Shown one piece after another: positions 61,301-64,000 of a stretch of 64,000 bases of DNA. The stretch spans positions 16,865,475 through 16,929,474 of the forward strand of contig CM040441.1 in NCBI GenBank assembly GCA_022749755.1, read 5' to 3'. The position numbers were made by a program, and so were the translations under genes. This DNA comes from Azadirachta indica (taxonomy: Eukaryota; Streptophyta; Magnoliopsida; Sapindales; Meliaceae). Each line of letters begins with the position of its first letter. The first letter of the stretch is position 1. A model generated the notes under the pieces. That model made no database searches. It saw only the letters and a program-made list of their open reading frames with translations, and was not told the DNA's origin.

Positions 61301-64000
61301 AGCTTTTGTCTTTAGGTAAAATGGAATCAATTCCAAACATTTGTTTACAATGTTTAAAAAATTTTATTAATCAAACTATTTACTACACAAAAATTTTATA
61401 TATCAAATTCTTTTAATTTGTCTCCTTGTAATGATATTAAAAAATTTCAATATAATAAAAATAAAAAATTGACATAAATCTTCATGTGCTAATGTGTTAT
61501 ATTATTAGGACATATTGAGATCTTTATTTGTGATATTGTATTATAAAAATTGATACATTAGTATCTTAAGTAGCAAAGCTAGCAAGGCTTAAAGGGTCTG
61601 GTCCCAGGCCTTACAATTTTTTAAAATTTTTATTATATTATTTATATTTTTAGACTTATTTGTTAGGTTTATATATAATTTAATTTTTTATGCTTTACAA
61701 AATTATTCATTCATCCGTTAATTTATTAATTATTTTTAAAATATTAACAAATTAACTTTATTTTTTAAAATATTTTGCTCTCTATTTATTCAGTTTTTAC
61801 TCTGTTCTTAAATATCTCATAAAATAAATATATATATTAAATTTATTCATATATTTAAGATTTGATTGATATAACTTTTATAAAAAAATTAAAAATAATT
61901 TTTAATATTAAAGGAAACCCTTTTAATTAATAGAGAATATTTAACGAACTTTGTCATGAGAATGGAAGTAGTTATTTTAAATTTTAGTACTCAAAAGATT
62001 CAAAAGTAAGATCATAATATGATATGAGATTACTGGTAAACCTAAAAATTTAAGGGTTTAAAAAGTCTTTCAAAACTACAATACTATTTAAAACTATTTA
62101 TCCTTTTTCTCACCTGTAACCCGATTTTAGTTACTGAACTGGTCATGTGAATCCAATTAACCATCTTTCTGATGACATCTAGCGAGAGATTAAATGACCT
62201 TATGTAGTGTGAGGTGGAGGGCAATGATTGGACGATGGGGATGCATTCATAGACATTATTGTGGAGCTTAGTGCAGGTGATTCTCGCCTGTTAATTAGTT
62301 TAGAACTAATGATGAAGAAATTATTAATTAGTTGGCAGATTAAGCCTATAATCAATGCTATTGTGTTCTTTTCTTGTTTGGCTCTACTTGTTGAATGCCT
62401 TACACAGAAAGTAATTCTGCCTAGAAATTTTTTTTACGGAACTCTCACATGTTATCAATCTCTTTTGGGTTTTATATTGCAATGGTTATGAATCAAATTA
62501 AGTAAATAAAAGAACGCTGCCCACTTTACTTCCTGAGTTTGCATTGTGTTTTTATGGATATCATTTATATGGAAAAATCTTTTTACACTTTTTTAAATAT
62601 AAAAAGTTTTTAGTACATTCCTTTTATAGATACCTCTACATGTATATTTTTCAATATGAGAAAATTTTTATCATATCATTTAAAATAAGATATTCAATGA
62701 AATAATATTACATCCTTACGTATATATTGTTACATGTGTGTTGCACTTGTTTATTCATTTCTCATTTATTTTTTCTAGGTAATTTTCTTAAAAAAAATTT
62801 GTTGTATCACATATTTATTTTAAAATCAACTAATAATTATAATATTTAAAATGAATAAGAGAACATGGAAAATGTGTGGTGTATTTTTTCTAAACTTGCT
62901 CATTAAGTAATGATACAAAAGTTTATGTACATTTATTTACTTATAAAAAAGTTTTATTAAAGATGTGGGGGTTAGTGGATTTTATTGGTGTAACCTCTCT
63001 TACGATGGGAAAAATTTTCAATTCAAGCTCCACTCATCACAAATTGGGAAAATTTTAAGTATTTTATTGTAATATTATATATGAAAATAAGTATTATTAA
63101 AGGTCTTTATTTATCAAAAATAATCTTTATTTCGTTATTATTTACACAAAAATAAAAAATTGAGTACTACAATTGAAAATTATAACTTAAAAACTCTAAA
63201 ATAAAAGTTAAAACCGAAATTTAAAAAATATTAACACAAAATATAAATTTTTCTATATATTATATAGTAATTATGTCAATACAATAAACAATTAAAAAAA
63301 AAACTAAATGCAAATAAAAGTTGTAAAGGTGGATCCAGGAGCTACCAAGACCTTGACCTGTTGGCATGTATGAGGACAGATGTCTCATTATCTTATGAGC
63401 AGACGTTTGGGGTACAAACAGTGTTGTATAAATTTCCAAGTAAAATTTACTGTAATTGTAATATTAAAAAGAATAAACTGTACTGTAATTGTAATATTAA
63501 AAGGAAAAAAGGTAGATCCAGTATCTTGTAACACAAATAACAAGTAAGATGAGATGGCTTAACAGCTTAAGATTGTGTACTTGTTTGTTGCATTAACTTT
63601 CTAGATTGTCTGTCGGTTGGTCAGTCGTCGACTTGTCGTCCAACCTGTCATTTCTCTCTTTCGTCGGTGAGTATTGACTACTGTTTTGGTCCAAATTGAG
63701 GGTCCTTAGAAATTAATGTTACCATTAATGAAAGCATCCGCAACAAAATTATAGTGTGTGTGTATGCATTCAAAACTCACACCATACTTTTCTAAAAGTA
63801 AAAAAATAATACAAAATTGATGATAGTGATATGTTATTTACACATTAATTCCAAATTTATACATTAATTTTCCAAAATTCATATTTTAAATACATTTAAG
63901 GCAAAAAATATATTTAATGAAATTAATTATACATTTGTTTTCATTCAATTTATTGTATTTTTATGTAATTATGTTATATAATTGTTAGTTAGTTTAATTG
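58356..64000. other. AT-rich intergenic sequence without recognised genes
   Basis: Contains an ATT trinucleotide run (58658-58686), a TA run (59726-59747) and a 33-bp tandem duplication at about 63,449-63,502 (core TGTAATTGTAATATTAAAA). Two short, less AT-rich patches (about 61,570-61,610 with GGGTCTGGTCCCAGGCC; about 63,325-63,370) may be transposon debris. A frame of 87 codons at 62,228 has no support. Confidence 0.45.

Noticed and set aside
62228..62491. Open frame of 87 codons on the plus strand
   Set aside because: No good start, no recognised domain, no splice support, and such lengths arise by chance in this sequence.
1..64000. CRISPR arrays, operons, riboswitches, rRNA genes
   Set aside because: None seen; the genes are spliced and eukaryotic, and the repeats present are microsatellites, TIR elements or gene duplicates.

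Overview
The window is nuclear DNA of a flowering plant, most likely a eudicot: AT-rich sequence, GT-AG spliced genes, plant-only families (CSLD, wall-associated kinase, DUF247, PP2-type F-box) and small plant transposons. A woody rosid such as Citrus would fit, but that is a guess. No bacterial, organellar or intact viral gene was seen.

Layout. 1-7047 (+): second half of a CTF18 clamp-loader gene, entering from the left. 7627-11221 (-): complete five-exon CSLD cellulose synthase-like gene of the RING-less type, convergent with CTF18. 11790-14669 (-): complete three-exon wall-associated receptor-like kinase. 16587-52841: a 36-kb cluster of F-box/PP2 (Nictaba-like lectin) genes, interrupted by a broken DUF247 gene, a probable solo LTR and several TIR elements. 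55071-57901 (+): five-exon gene for a small nuclear-type protein of unknown function with two E2F-like sites upstream. 58272-58355 (-): intron-containing elongator tRNA-Met. From 58.4 kb to the end there is AT-rich sequence in which no gene was recognised.

The F-box cluster is the main feature. Each member has the same three exons: F-box (about 270-294 nt), a linker of exactly 119 nt, and a lectin domain (about 400 nt). Two sequence lineages exist. From 26.8 kb onward one always lies on + and the other always on -, usually as tail-to-tail pairs. Three of the pairs form a tandem array with a period near 3.2 kb. Exon lengths and reading frames show four copies that look intact (26856-28678 and 51077-52841 on +; 32996-34563 and 36001-37843 on -). 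The others carry frameshifts, stops or lost exons; two differ from intact by a single base.

Functional themes: chromosome replication and cohesion (CTF18, and possibly the E2F-linked unknown gene), cell wall and tip growth (CSLD, WAK), and ubiquitin-ligase substrate adaptors with a lectin fold (F-box/PP2). Mobile DNA includes a MULE-like element with a perfect 9-bp target duplication, two related hAT-like MITEs, a third TIR element, a probable solo LTR and a SINE-like fragment.
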